Shown here: one piece after another, positions 1-11,394 of the stretch
Layout of the letters: each line of letters opens with the position of its first letter
How positions within the stretch are numbered: the stretch's first letter is position 1
Assembly (NCBI GenBank): GCA_963580455.1
Contig: OY756961.1
Coordinates: forward strand, 20,069,001 to 20,133,000
From: Euonymus europaeus
Taxonomy: Eukaryota; Streptophyta; Magnoliopsida; Celastrales; Celastraceae
DNA length: 64,000 nucleotides
Direction of reading: 5' to 3'
Notes under the pieces: generated by a model
What the model was told of the DNA's origin: nothing
The model's database searches: none
What the model saw: only the letters and a program-made list of their open reading frames with translations
Translations under genes and position numbers: made by a program

Positions 1-72
1 AGGTCTACAAGATATATATTTGTTGCTTATAATTTTTTTTTTTCAAAAAGAAAAAGAGTCATTAAAAAAAAC

Positions 73-1009
73 CTATAAAGCACGGGTGCGCCTAACACCA
101 AGGCACTCACACCAGATATGTTTTAGGTGCGGGTGCGGTACGAAACGTCCGGAGTGCAGGAATTTACAAATCCAATTTTTTAAAAAATAAAAATAAAATT
201 GGGTGCAGCTGATGTTCGGCTGCGTGCGACTTGGGTGCAGTGAAGGATACGTTTAGGTAAAATCAAACTAAAACCTGAAACTTGAAACGAAATAAAATTA
301 CAAATTTGCAAAACAGACCTAAACCTACCTGTGCGAGAAAGAGACGCAGACCAAATCCCGAGTTGCTGGCCGCTGGTGGAGGTACAGTCGAGGTCGCAGA
401 GCTCGTCGTCGTCGATCGCTGCTTCGCTCATCGTCGTCGTCGATCGCTCGTGCTGCAGAGCTCGTCGTCGTCGATCGCTGCTTCGCTCGTCATCGTCGTC
501 GATCGCTCGTGCTGCAGAGCTCGTCGACAGGTGCGTCTCTCTCTCTGTATCTTTCTGTAACTCTTTCTCTATCTGATTCGCTCTGTCTCTCCGTATCTCT
601 CTCTGTTTCTCTGATCTCTCACGAGGCAGGTCATGATTTTTTTGGTCAATTGTTGTTTTGTATTTCTGTGGGATTTGTGGCTAAGTTATTATGTTAATGG
701 CTAGTGGATTAGTGGGTACCGGGTACTGGGTAGTCAGGTAGTGCAACTTTTTTTGTAGTTAATGGGTACTGGCAGTAAAATTTACACGGTTGAAAATTTA
801 GATAGATTATATTTCTAATAATCTATGTAGCTATCTTTGAATTTGATGAATATTTCTATTTCTATTTGATATTTTTGATTATATTAACATTCAGTATTTG
901 TGATATATTTATATATATTTATTTATTTATTGTATCCGCGGCTCCCGTATCCTTCATTTTTTGAGAATTGCGGAATCCGTATATCCCCACCAGTATCGGT
1001 GCTTCTTAG
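73..1009. mobile_element. hAT-like non-autonomous element upstream of NMNAT
   Basis: The element starts CTATAAAGCACGGGTGCG and ends CGGTGCTTCTTAG, giving short imperfect terminal inverted repeats (CTATAAAGCAC against CTAAGAAGCAC). It is flanked by AAAAAAAC (65-72) and AAGAAAAC (1010-1017), an 8-bp target-site duplication with one mismatch, the length made by hAT transposases. No transposase is encoded. The interior holds GGTGCGGGTGCGG-type subterminal sequence, a 59-bp tandem repeat and a CT-rich run. The 3' end lies about 185 bp before the NMNAT start codon, so the element may form part of that promoter. The family assignment is inference from TIR and TSD form. Confidence 0.6.
396..531. repeat. 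59-bp tandem repeat, 2.3 copies
   Basis: Copies start at 396, 455 and 514 with GCAGAGCTCGTCGTCGTCGA; the third is cut after 18 bases. The unit is rich in CGTCGT and CGATCG, far more GC and CpG than its surroundings. All three frames are open through it because the repeat lacks stops, so the small open frames here are not evidence of a gene. Confidence 0.85.
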
Positions 1010-1194
1010 AAGAAAACCCGAAAAACCCGATCAAGGGTGCTGACTGCTGACTATGGAGATTGAATTTTATGCGGTTTTGTGAATTTTGGTTCGGAATTGT
1101 GAAGAATGTATTTTTTTCCAAATCCTTCTTCCTCTCCATAAGTAAACGGCAATTTGGATCGCGTTTTAGACCAGTCATCGTTGCATTACCCGCC

Positions 1195-3932
1195 ATGGAC
1201 GTTGATTTGCCGCTCCACAAGTTATCTCTGAAATCAATAGCCAAGTAAGTCTTGATTTCCATGAAAGCATTCTTTTCTTTATCGGTCTTCGAAACACGTC
1301 TCTCACCTTCTTTTCATATGAATTTTATTGTCCAGTGACAAGATATGTGTGGTTTTGGTGGCAACTGGAAGCTTCAATCCTCCAACATATATGCATTTGC
1401 GTATGTTTGGTGAGTATTTCCTATGTTACCATTGATTTTATCGTAGTTTATTGTTCTAATCGACATTTATGTGTGTGAATCTGTGATATTCATATATGAC
1501 TAGAGCTGGCAAGAGATGCTTTGAATTCAGAGGGAAATTGTGTGATTGGAGGCTATGTGTCACCTGTTAATGATGCATACAACAAAAGGGTATGTGAAAA
1601 TTGCTTTCTTTTCATTATCAATTTAATTGAGTTGTGTGTATTGTGGAATGGTGACCATTGTCTTAGATATAATGACAAATTCTACAGATAAGAGTAATTT
1701 CATGTTTCCATTTTAGTAAATCTTGATGGTCTTTGATTAACGTTCAGTTTTAATGCCAAGAAATTTGCCATTTGGAAAACTATTGATGCTGGTTCTTAGT
1801 GTTTGGACAAACAATTCCTTCATTGTCTTGTTGGTGACACTCTAATTGTCTTCGTTCCTTTTATTTTTTATATTGTTTTTTGGTCATCACAACTCATGAA
1901 TAGCAGAGCAGTATAAATAGGTTCCTTTGTTGAGATTTTATACTTCTTATTCTCTAGGCTAAAAGCAAGTTGAATGTTTTCACAGGGACTTATATCTGCC
2001 GAGCATCGTATACAGATGTGTAATCTAGCCTGTGAAAGTTCAGAATTGATAATGGTTGATACATGGGAGGTAACTTTTTCTCAACCCTGACCTAACTCCT
2101 TTTTTTGGAATTTTAGAATGGAGATTCAGTGTAGTACTCATTTCCATTGACTGGCATAAAGATCTGTTAGATGCCAAGTATTTTATGCCTATCAATATTA
2201 ACATGCTTTTGATAACTATAAGTCTATAACTGGTTTAATGTGCGTGTACCTTCTTACAGGCTAAACAAAATGCTTATCAACGAACTTTGACTATTTTATC
2301 TAGAGTCAAAGAGTTTTTGATTCAGCATAGGCTGATATCCAGAGGTAAGATTAGTGTGAGTTTTCATTCCCCTTCTTCACTTCTTGACATTTGAATGATA
2401 CAACCTCAAAGTCATTGTTTTTGTAACTACACATGTAAGCATATGAACATAGACAATGCAAGAACATAAACAATCATGTAAACTTTTAACTTCAGTTTTG
2501 TATTTGTCAAATAATAGTTGTTGGGCACTAGGTATAGATATCTTAGCTAGTAGTTCGACTTTTCTGACCACTCGAAGGAGATTCAGTGGAAGTCATAGAA
2601 CAGGCCTTAATGGCTTAATAAGGACCCAACTTTTAGTACTTTGGCAAGTTAATACTTATTGTATATTTGAAGGCTTATTTAGTTTGTTTTGATCTAGAAT
2701 TCCTTTTCCAGCTTAAAAGCGTGACTTTCAAATTTCAATCAATTTTTATTACAACTTCTGATTTCAATATAATGAGCCAATGTTTCTCTTCCTTCTTGTA
2801 GACTACCTGAAGGTCAAGCTTGTCTGCGGATCTGATTTGCTGCAATCTTTTAGCATTCCTGGATTTTGGATTCGTGAGCAGGTAATACTAATGAACTTAT
2901 GTCAACTTCTTTTTTATGGGATATGATAAGATGAAGAAATGGTAAAAGCTCAGTATGGGAGTTTATTGCTATCTGATTATGAACACCAATGGACATTGGA
3001 GCAAGATTGTGATGCTTCCTTAATTTACAAAAAAGCCCAGTGACAATTTGCAGCTGCGGATCCAGTGCTCTGATCTATGAGAGGTTAAAAACACGAATTC
3101 TCTTCGAACAATTTGTGTCGTTTTCTTGTGAAAATTATTTTCATGTGGCTAATTAGATAATAACTTTTTTGGTTTCAAACTTCTTGATACGAAATTGTCT
3201 TATGATTACAAAACTTCCTTCTTTTTCACTCTTAGATCGAGATCATATGCAAGGACTATGGTGTGGTGTGCATTCGAAGAGAAGGACAGGATGTTGAGAA
3301 AATAATCTCTGATGATGAACTCTTGAATGAATACAAGGTAAGCAGAGTTACGATCTTCTTAGCAATCTTTTTCAGCTAAATTCTTTGTGGTAGTTTGAGT
3401 GTGCTTACACCTGTGAATTCTCTTAGTCAAACTTGACGAAATTTACTTAGCCTAGGTCTATAGCTTTGGTCCCAACTTACGGCATTTATTTAGTGGTTGA
3501 AATTGGCCTCGGCTGTAAACTTTAATCCCAATATATATAAGATTTTCTAGTGGCTTTTGTTGAAAGTAATCTTTTTCTTTTTGTCATTGTTGACAGTAAT
3601 CTAAATGCACTGCTTATGGCCTATATGATGTGCTAGTCTATTCCATTATAATACAGTTATATGCCAATTTTTCTTGCAGCATAACATCAAAGTTGTCGAT
3701 GAACTTGTGCCTAACCTAATCAGTTCAACCAGAATGAGGTGAATAGGATCTCTTAAGCTGATGGAATTCAATCAAATCTTAAAACTGCTTATTTACTTCA
3801 AGGATGCTTCTGTGATTTGTTTTCTTCAGGGAATGCGTTTCGAGAGGATTGTCAATTAAATACTTAACTGCTGACAAAGTGATCGATTACATCAGAGACA
3901 ATCATTTGTACTTAAGCTCGGATAACAATTGA
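1195..3932 (+). CDS. NMNAT: Nicotinamide/nicotinate mononucleotide adenylyltransferase (NMNAT), 9 exons
   Basis: NMNAT joins NMN or NaMN to ATP to give NAD+ or the deamido form, the shared last adenylation step of NAD synthesis. Exons: 1195-1244, 1336-1409, 1504-1589, 1986-2069, 2260-2344, 2802-2881, 3236-3337, 3680-3738, 3830-3932. Every intron is GT-AG, every phase fits, and the joined frame encodes 240 aa, about the length of Arabidopsis At5g55810. Motifs: the nucleotidyltransferase signature GSFNPPTYMH at residues 28-37 ((H/T)xxH type), VCGSDLL in exon 6, and ISSTRMR at 201-207, the C-terminal ATP-phosphate motif (SSTxxR). No signal peptide is seen, consistent with a cytosolic/nuclear enzyme. 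The start is the ATG giving MDVDLPLHKLS. The gene is tail-to-tail with the LEC1-type gene, stop codons 374 bp apart. All key motifs are intact. Confidence 0.95.
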
Positions 3933-4306
3933 AGCCTTAATTGTTACAGAAGCATTTAAAAAGGGAATAGATAAATCTGTTCATTGTTAAAGACCCTTAC
4001 TAATTTAATTGAAGTATCATTTCTAATATGAATCACCTTGTATATATATCTGTATTGAAAATTGAGCCATAGGACTTCATCCATGGATTTTCAATTGTAA
4101 TGTTGGGAAAAATAGCAGCAACCAAGTTATCCCATCCAATATGTATGGTTCTTTCATCTCATTTGAAGGGGAAAATAAACAAAGAACGGATCTTTGAAGC
4201 ACAGTAATCAAACCTTATTCCCCGTTTATTCTGAATTAGTTTATCATGATTATATCCCTTTATATTGGGTTTGATTTTTGATTGTCATTTGAATCCAAAC
4301 TGATCA
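3933..4306. other. Convergent 3' intergenic region
   Basis: These 374 bp separate the stop codons of NMNAT (+) and the LEC1-type gene (-). The stretch is AT-rich and must hold the 3' UTRs and polyadenylation signals of both genes. No other gene is seen. Confidence 0.6.
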
Positions 4307-6353
4307 TCAATTCTTGTCAGGGACTTCCTCTGTAAAGTTGACAAAACCATGAATGTCGTTCACATTCTGCTGTGATGAAGAGCCTCCAGTTTCATCCCTG
4401 AAGTATCCACCCATCACTACTTGTGCAGGATCATACATCATTCCCTGAATGTTAAATGCAGGCAAAATGGGAGGCAGAGAAACAGCAGCACTACCAACAC
4501 CATAATCTAATCCGCGCTTTGGAAGACTCTCACCTCGCACAGAGTTGCTCTCTCTCTCTGCCTCGCGATAGCGCTGGAGGAAGAGACTGAGAGGCTGAGT
4601 GTAGTTGTCGAACCCCAGCTTTCCCATCGCCCACAAAACATCGTCCGCGGTGATAGTCTTGCGCTGCTCCTGATGGCACCGCTCGTTGGCTTCGCTGGTG
4701 ACAAAGCTAATGTATTCAGACACACATTCTTGGATGGTTTCTTTAGCATCATCAGATATTTTGGCGTGAGGCGGGAGGATGCGACGCATTATTCTGATCA
4801 CGTTCGCAATAGGCATGTATTGATCCTGCTCACGGGCCACTTGTTGCCTGCGTTGCACTCCAGAGCTTGTGTTTCTGTTGGTGGTATTGTTCCTCGGGTT
4901 GGCATGGCTTGAGCTTCCAGCATAGGCTGAGTTCAGACAAAAGCGCAATAAAAATTATAAAATCATTGCTTTGGATCATACTCAGAAACCAACACATGCT
5001 AGCTAAGTAGCTAATGGAATGGAAATAGCAAATGCTGTTGGGCCACACCCAAGCTGGTAAAACCCAGGCGCACCATAAATGTGTGATACAAATGTAAAGC
5101 AAAACCTAGTAAAGATAGGCCCAATGAAAATGCTTTTGGGCCTGGCCCAAGAAATAGAAAAATGTCATGGGCTATATATATATATAAATAACTAAATAAC
5201 AAAAATTAAAAACATTTAAACAAAAGTAGTTGAATAATATTAGGAAAGAAACAAAAAAATTATGAATTTTCTTTTTCAAGATTTTTGTCACCTTGTGGAT
5301 CCACGTCAGCAGAAAACGCCACACAAGTACTCCTTTTTGGGAGTTTTATCGGTCCCATGCATGAATTGTTACTGTTCAGATTTTCTCTGTTGTTACTTTC
5401 TTCAAAGTCAAAGGCCTTCTCATGTAACCAACCAATTAAATAGCTTCAACTCTTCCATGAAAAAAGAAACGTCTTAAATGTTGTGTTTGGTTGACCGGAA
5501 AATTCAATTTTTTTCGACAGAAATCTACACTTATGATAAGGAAAAAAGAAAGAAAAAGAGTCTCTGTATGTTCTGTTTAGCAAAATACATTGGAGTATAA
5601 AAATAAATAAAAGCAATAAATGAACAGATTTGTATTGGCTGTAGTAGCATATTCATAAGCTTTTAATTTATAAGCAAAAAGACAATTTTTGAACAATAAA
5701 GCTAATCAAGTCAAAATACATTGATTACATGAGCTGCATGCATTGCATGGCTGCCACGTAACTAGAAATTACTGACAACGAAAAAACATTAATTTTTCTC
5801 ATAAATTAACCCTTGTGTTCAAAAACTAGATTTTTGATTTAGAGCACGAGAAAGAAAATCAAAACAACCGTTACTGTAAAAATTGTAGAGATCAAAAACC
5901 CCAAGAAGGTCTAACAAGAGTACTGAGCCAATGTTATGTTGATTAATGTAAAATAAACACACCTTTCAAAAGATTTAATTTTTTTTTAATACATTCCATG
6001 CATGCACACATATACATCTCATCCTGTCCTGAACAACTTAAAAAAAAAAAAATCCACATACAACTTCCGAGGGTGTAGTGCAAGGGTCCAACGGGCCCTG
6101 CTTTGGAGAAATTTTCACTGTAAACAAAAACAGATACAAGAACAACATTTAAAAGAAAATTACCTTACAAGAAAAGAACCAACCTCAAAAATACTCTCGT
6201 ACATATATGATATCAACAATTTCTATATGTTTATACAAAAAAAATGGATTCGAAAAACTCAAATATATATATATATAAATATATGTGCTTATCACCTCCA
6301 TAGGTTGTTCTTGCATGCTTGCCATGGCGATGGAGCCCACCTTCACCTTCCAT
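4307..6353 (-). CDS. LEC1-like: LEC1-type NF-YB subunit (CCAAT-binding factor HAP3), 2 exons
   Basis: This is the histone-fold B subunit of NF-Y; LEC1-type members drive embryo and seed-maturation programmes in the nucleus. Exon 2 (4926-4307) holds the whole B domain, about residues 51-140, from [16 protein letters not shown] to AMGKLGF. Residue 78, the first Asp of KISDDAKE, aligns with Asp-55 of Arabidopsis LEC1, where ordinary NF-YBs have Lys; this marks the LEC1/L1L class. Exon 2 lacks a natural start: a 3' splice site (AACTCAG) precedes CCTATGCTGG. A 58-bp exon 1 (6353-6296) encodes [19 protein letters not shown], ends at a GTGATAAG donor and joins in phase. The spliced product is 225 aa, near LEC1 and L1L lengths. 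Exon 1 is inferred from splice signals and phase rather than a transcript. An open frame starting at 4948 inside the intron is probably an artefact. Confidence 0.9.
5356..6006. promoter_or_regulatory. RY (CATGCA) motif cluster in intron 1 of the LEC1-type gene
   Basis: CATGCATG lies at 5356-5363, TGCATGCA at 5735-5742 and CATGCATGCA at 5997-6006; a further CATGCA is in exon 1 on the minus strand (6317-6312). RY elements bind B3-domain factors of the ABI3/FUS3/LEC2 and VAL families, known regulators of LEC1-network genes. Their clustering in this 1.37-kb intron is seen directly; a regulatory role is inference. Confidence 0.45.
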
Positions 6354-6424
6354 TCTCTCTCTCCCTATCTCTATTTGTCTAATCTCTTCAAAGGCAGTAG
6401 ATTACTGTAGGCTATACACTCCCT

Positions 6425-6434
6425 AATATATAGT
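6425..6434 (-). promoter_or_regulatory. Candidate TATA box of the LEC1-type gene
   Basis: On the minus strand CTATATATTA lies about 72-81 bp upstream of the inferred exon-1 ATG at 6353. That allows a start site near 6400 and a short 5' leader with a CT-rich strand (6354-6372). Confidence 0.4.
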
Positions 6435-7315
6435 GGAGAAAGTAGAAAATATAAACTGTTAAAAAAAGTAAAAAAAATATATTAACCGGCGTAGTCTACG
6501 AGGACATCGAAAGGGGTTGCTTTGACCGGTTTTTGCCCGTTACAGGTCAATGAGAGTGGGGATGAGGTTTTATGGGCAGGAAACACCAAGAATTCTCTTA
6601 CCTAGATTTGACTATGATCATAAAATATTGTATATTTTTCGTCACAAAGCTTCCAAAGCCTTTCAATTTCAAGGACCTTTTATAACATTTTAGGGCTAAC
6701 TGTATGTATATATACGTATATATATATATGTGTAGATTTTCTTAATATATGTATCCAAAGGGCAAATATTTTACTCATTGACCAAAACAATTTCTTACCA
6801 TGTGCGGTTGGACACATGTTAAAAGGATCATATATATAGTTGGTAATTCGCGAAATTCTTATAGTGTATGTTAGATTATAATGTGATAAAAATAAAATTT
6901 TGAAACGAGTTTCATGATACTTGAAATTAAAATTTAGTCTGATCAATAATGATTAATGAAACGGTTACCCAATAAGACTAAGACATTGATTATCAAAAAA
7001 AGCATTAATACAGAGTCTTTTTGGTAAAGCATATACGCTAACTTATAGTTAGCATGTATATTATCAAATACATTCAAGCAAAATTTCCATATAAATTCTA
7101 ATTTGTATGCTCCAAATATATAAGCTCTACCAGCGAGTTTATTTTCAAAATTACGCTAGCGTAAAGGTGCGTAATGTCTTAATTGATTGGCAAACTATAT
7201 TAGCATAAACTAGAATCAACTTTAAAATTTCATCAAACTCTAACAACTTATTTTACAGTTTATAAATTATAAATTAGCATATTTTGGACAACTTATAATT
7301 AAGCTAATATTTAAT
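6435..7315. other. Upstream region of the LEC1-type gene
   Basis: AT-rich DNA between the LEC1-type gene and Copia-1. It contains a (TA)n-like tract near 6705-6730. I see no gene. Confidence 0.4.
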
Positions 7316-7320
7316 TGTAC

Positions 7321-7623
7321 TGTTAGAGTTTGTGACCCGAATTTAGTTTGGTTTTATTCAAAAAGTTCGCGGTGCGACAATTTTGGAAAAATATTTTTTT
7401 GGAATATTTTTTTGGGTCTTTTGTGATTCCTTTTATGATTAGGGTTTCGGCTATTATTTATTCGTTGTAAAGTCATCACTCATTAATCTCTTGTATCTGT
7501 TTTCTCCACATAGTGAAACTCTCTCTCTCTGCCCGTGGTTTTTTCCCTTTAAGGGTTTTCCACGTAAATCGTTGTGTTCTTGTTTCATTATTGTTGTCAC
7601 TTTGGTTCGAATCCATTGTTACA
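7321..7623 (+). repeat. Copia-1 5' LTR
   Basis: A 303-bp LTR, TG...CA ended. It differs from the 3' copy by small indels (a duplicated GGAATATTTTTTTGG-like stretch and a longer CTCTCT run) and several substitutions, so the insertion is not recent. Confidence 0.92.
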
Positions 7624-7653
7624 AATTGGTATCGGAGGGGGTTCGATTTGGAA

Positions 7654-8904
7654 TGGCAACAATGAAGATTTACGCTATGGCAGGTGAAGATACGAGCTAG
7701 GCTTGCACAGATGGATCTTGATGATACATTGTTAGGATCTGATAAGATGCCGAAATCTTGGACACGAGAAGAAAAATTATTGAAGGACAAGAAGGCTCTA
7801 ACCCAGATTCAACTTCATCTGTCTAATCAAATATTACAGGATGTTTTGAAGGAGAAGACGACTGCTGATTTATGGAAGAAGTTGGAACAATTGTGTATGA
7901 CAAAAACTTTGACCAGTAAGTTGCATCTGAAACAACGTTTATATTCTCATAAGCTTTCAAAAGGTGGATCTGTACAAGATCATTTAACCATCTTTAAGGA
8001 GATTATTGCTGATTTAGAGGCTATGGAGGTTAAGTACGAAGAAGAAGATTTAGGGTTAATCCTATTGTGTTCGCTGCCTTCTTCGTATGTAACTTTTCGA
8101 GATACTATTTTGTATAGTTGTGAGACTCTTAATCTTGAGGTTGTTTATGATGCTTTATCTTCTAAGGAAAGGATGAAACAGCTGGTTGGGGGTTCTGAAA
8201 CTCTGGCAGAGGGTCTTGTTATTCAAGGCAGAAATCAGGAAAGAAATTCTTGTTTTGAAGGCAGAGGCAGATCAAAGTCGAAAAATAAGGATAAAATCTG
8301 CAACTATTGTAAGAAAAAAAGGCACATCAAAGTTGATTGTTATAAGTTGCAGAATAAGAACAAAAAGAAGGGCGGTGTCAATTCAAAGGGTAAAGAACCC
8401 AAAAATTCTGGTGAAGCAGATGTTGCAGAAACTGAATATAGTGATGGTGATCTCTTGGTTGCCTCTGATGTTGACCCAAAACCTAGTGAGAATTGGATTC
8501 TTGATTCTGGTTGCACGTTTCATATGTGTCCTAATTGGGACTGTTTTTCAACATATGAAAATGTGACAAAGGGTGCTGTTTTGATGGAAAATAATGCAGC
8601 TTGCAAAATTGCTGGAATTGGATCTGTCAGAATTAAGATGTTTGATGGCATGGTTAGAACGCTTAGTGACGTTCGTCATGTTCCAGATTTGAAAAGAAAT
8701 CTGGTTTCTTTGAGTACTATTGATCTAAAAGGGTACAAGTACGTGGGTGAAGGTGGAGTTTTGAAAATTAGCAAAGGTGCTTTAGTTGTGATGAAAGGGC
8801 AAAGAAAAGCCGCCAACTTATATGTTTTGCAAGGCTCTACAGTTGTTGGTGATGCAGCAGTATCTACTCCTTCTTTGATAGATGGTGAAATTACTAGACT
8901 TTGA
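7654..8904 (+). pseudogene. Copia-1 gag and protease, damaged
   Basis: The expected start ATGGCAACAATGAAG at 7654 runs only 15 codons before a stop, because the segment that normally follows (the FDG...LW part of gag) is missing. The open frame resumes as IRARLAQMDLDDTLLG at about 7690 and stays open to 8904. It contains the gag UBN2-type helical region, a CCHC knuckle CNYCKKKRHIKVDC (8299-8340) and the protease active-site peptide WILDSGCTFHM (about 8494-8526). It ends with the GAG-pre-integrase region at a TGA (8902-8904) just before HMHLGHMS. Confidence 0.85.
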
Positions 8905-8907
8905 CAT

Positions 8908-11008
8908 ATGCATCTAGGGCATATGAGTGTAAACGGAATGGCCGAATTGAGCAAAAGAGGACTTCTTGATGGGCAGAATATTAGCAAGTTACAGTTTTGT
9001 GAGCATTGTGTGTTTGGGAAGCAGAAAAGAGTCAGATTTAGTAAAGGCACACATAATACGAAGGGCACTCTTGATTATATTCATTCTGACCTTTGGGGAC
9101 TAGCCAGAGTATCTTCCAAGGGTAGTGCTAGTTATATGCTAACAATTATTGATGATTTTTCCAGAAAAGTATGAGTATTCTTTTTGAAACACAAGAGTGA
9201 TGTGTTTCACACTTTTAAGGATTGGAAGACCATGATTGAAAAGCAGACATGGAAGCAGGTGAAGCGTCTCCGCACAGATAACGGTTTGGAGTTTTGTTCA
9301 GATGAATTTAATGTCTTTTGTAAGATAGAAGGCATTGTGAGGCACTTGACAGTTCCGGGTACTCCACAGCAGAACGGCGTAGCAGAGCGTGATGGAAAAA
9401 GTATGTTGTATGTTGTCCAATGCTAAATTACCTAAGTCTTTTTGGGCAGAAGTCGTTTCTACAGCTTGTTATCTTGTAAATCGCTCTCCATCAACTGCTA
9501 TTGACAAGAAAACTCCGCAAGAGATATGGTCTGGTACTCCTGCGAATTATTCTGATTTAAAGATATTTGGATGTTCTGTCTATGCTCATGTAGATAATTT
9601 AAAGTTGGAATCAAGATCTTTAAAGTGTGTGTTTCTTGGCTACAAGTCTGGAGTAAAAGGGTATAAGTTATGGTGTCCAGAAATTGGGAAAATTATCATT
9701 AGTAGAAACGTTATTTTTTATGAGTCTGCTATGCTTCATGATCAGATTTCTACAGATTCCTGTGATAAAGATCAACAAAAATTAGCTATGCAGGTGGAGA
9801 TTCCCTTTGAGTCTGATCCTTCACCTCAGACTACATCTCAGTGCAGTTCAGAGCCTCAGACTAGAAGGGAGATTAGACTCCTACAGAGATATGCTGAGGT
9901 TGATTTGGTTGCTTATGCTCTAAACGTAGCAGAAGATATTGACACTTGTGAAGAACCTTCTACATATTTTGAGGCTGTTAATTGTAGAGATTCTAGCAAG
10001 TGGGTACTTTCCATGCAGGAAGAGATGGAATCACTTTATAAGAATGGCACGTGGCAATTGGAGAAGTTTCCCAAGGATAAAGAAGAAGTAAGAAAAGTGA
10101 AAGCTGAGCTTAGTCAGGAATTTGAGATGAAAGATTTAGGAGCTGCAAAGAAGATTCTTGGCATGGAGATTCAAAGAGATAGAAAGGCGAAGAAATTGTA
10201 TATTAGTCAAAAGGGATACATTTAGAAGGTACTACAAAGGTTCAATATGCAGAATGCTAAATCGATTAGTACTTCATTAGCAGCTCATTTTAAGCTTTCA
10301 TCCGATCTATCTCCACAATCAGATAATGATATTGAGTATATGTCTCGAGTTCCATACACTAGTGCAGTAGGCTCTCTTATGTATGCAATGATTTACACAC
10401 GTCCAGATTTATCATATGCAGTTAGCATGGTTAGTAGATACATGGCAAATCCAGAAAGAGGACATTGGAAAGCATTTCAGTGGATTCTTAGATATTTGTG
10501 TGGCACTAGTGATGTTTGTTTGCAGTTTGGGAGGACTAGAGATGGAGTTATTGGTTATGTTGATTCTGATTATGCTGGAGATTTAGATAGAAGAAGATCA
10601 CTCACTGGTTATGTCTTTACTCTTGGAGGGTGTGCTATCAGTTGGAAGATTGTTTTACATACTACAGTTGCTTTGTCTACCACCGAGGCTGAATACATGG
10701 TGATTACAGCAGCTTGTAAAGAAGCTATGTGGTTAAAGGGGCTATTCAATAAAATTAGTGAAGACTTGGAAGTTTCCACACTTTTTAGTGATAGTCAGAA
10801 TGCTTTTTATCTTACTCAAGATAATATGTATCATGAAAGGACAAAGCAAATTCAGATTCGCTATCATTATGCACGTACTGTTGTTGCTAGTGGTGACATT
10901 GTTGTGAGAAAAGTTAGCACTCATGATAATCCTGCTGATATGATGACTAAATCAGTTCCTAAAGCCAAGTTTGAGCATTGCTTAGACTTGGTTGGTGTTT
11001 CAGTTTGA
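8908..11008 (+). pseudogene. Copia-1 integrase and RNase H with RT core deleted
   Basis: Integrase begins [13 protein letters not shown] and includes YIHSDLWG and RLRTDNGLEF. A TGA at 9172-9174 and a frameshift near 9390-9425 break it. Past the integrase C-terminus the frame reads QEEMESLYKNGTWQLEKF and then jumps straight to KAELSQEFEMKDLG (about 10060-10130). Compared with Copia-2 about 150 residues are absent, including the YVDD catalytic motif. RNase H follows ([15 protein letters not shown]), with one more stop at 10223-10225. It cannot make its own reverse transcriptase. Confidence 0.88.
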
Positions 11009-11101
11009 TACTTACTCTTCTTAGGGTTGTGGAAGAGTGGAGAGTTTGTTGATGGTGAATGATGTTTTCATTCTATGTGGAATTCGAGTCAAGGTGGAGA
11101 T

Positions 11102-11389
11102 TGTTAGAGTTTGTGACCCGAATTTAGTTTGGTTTTATTCCAAAAGTTCGCGGTGCGACAATTTTGGAAGAATATTTTTTTGGGGTCTTTTGTGATTCCT
11201 TTTATGATTAGGGTTTCGGCTACTATTTATTCGTTGTAAAGCAGTCACTCATTAATCTCTTGTACCTGTTTTCTCCACATAGTGAAACTCTCTCTACTCG
11301 TGGTTTTTTTCCCTTTAAGGGGTTTTCACGTAAATCGTTGTGTTCTTGTTTCATTATTGTTGTCTCTTTGATTCGAATCCATTGTTACA
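11102..11389 (+). repeat. Copia-1 3' LTR
   Basis: A 288-bp copy of the 5' LTR, 15 bp shorter through two small indels, ending CCATTGTTACA before the TGTAT target repeat. Confidence 0.92.
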
Positions 11390-11394
11390 TGTAT

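Larger units (their letters stand above)
7321..11389 (+). mobile_element. Copia-1: decayed Tork-like LTR retrotransposon
   Basis: LTRs start TGTTAGAGTTTGTGACCCGA and end CCATTGTTACA. Flanks are TGTAC (7316-7320) and TGTAT (11390-11394), a 5-bp duplication with one mismatch. A primer-binding site TTGGTATCGGAGG (methionine initiator tRNA type) follows the 5' LTR, and a purine run AAGGTGGAGAT precedes the 3' LTR. Gag, protease, integrase, part of RT and RNase H lie in Copia order on the + strand, broken by stops, frameshifts and deletions. It sits about 970 bp upstream of the LEC1-type start codon, in the interval towards the SRT1 3' end. Confidence 0.93.

Noticed and set aside
282..697. Overlapping open frames (60-92 codons) rich in Ser, Arg and Val
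   Set aside because: They run through the 59-bp CGTCGT repeat and a CT-rich tract that lack stops in all frames; no protein family is recognisable.
4830..5202. Minus-strand open frames upstream of the NF-YB B-domain exon
   Set aside because: They lie in the proposed intron 1 and do not join in phase; the exon at 6296-6353 explains the N-terminus better.
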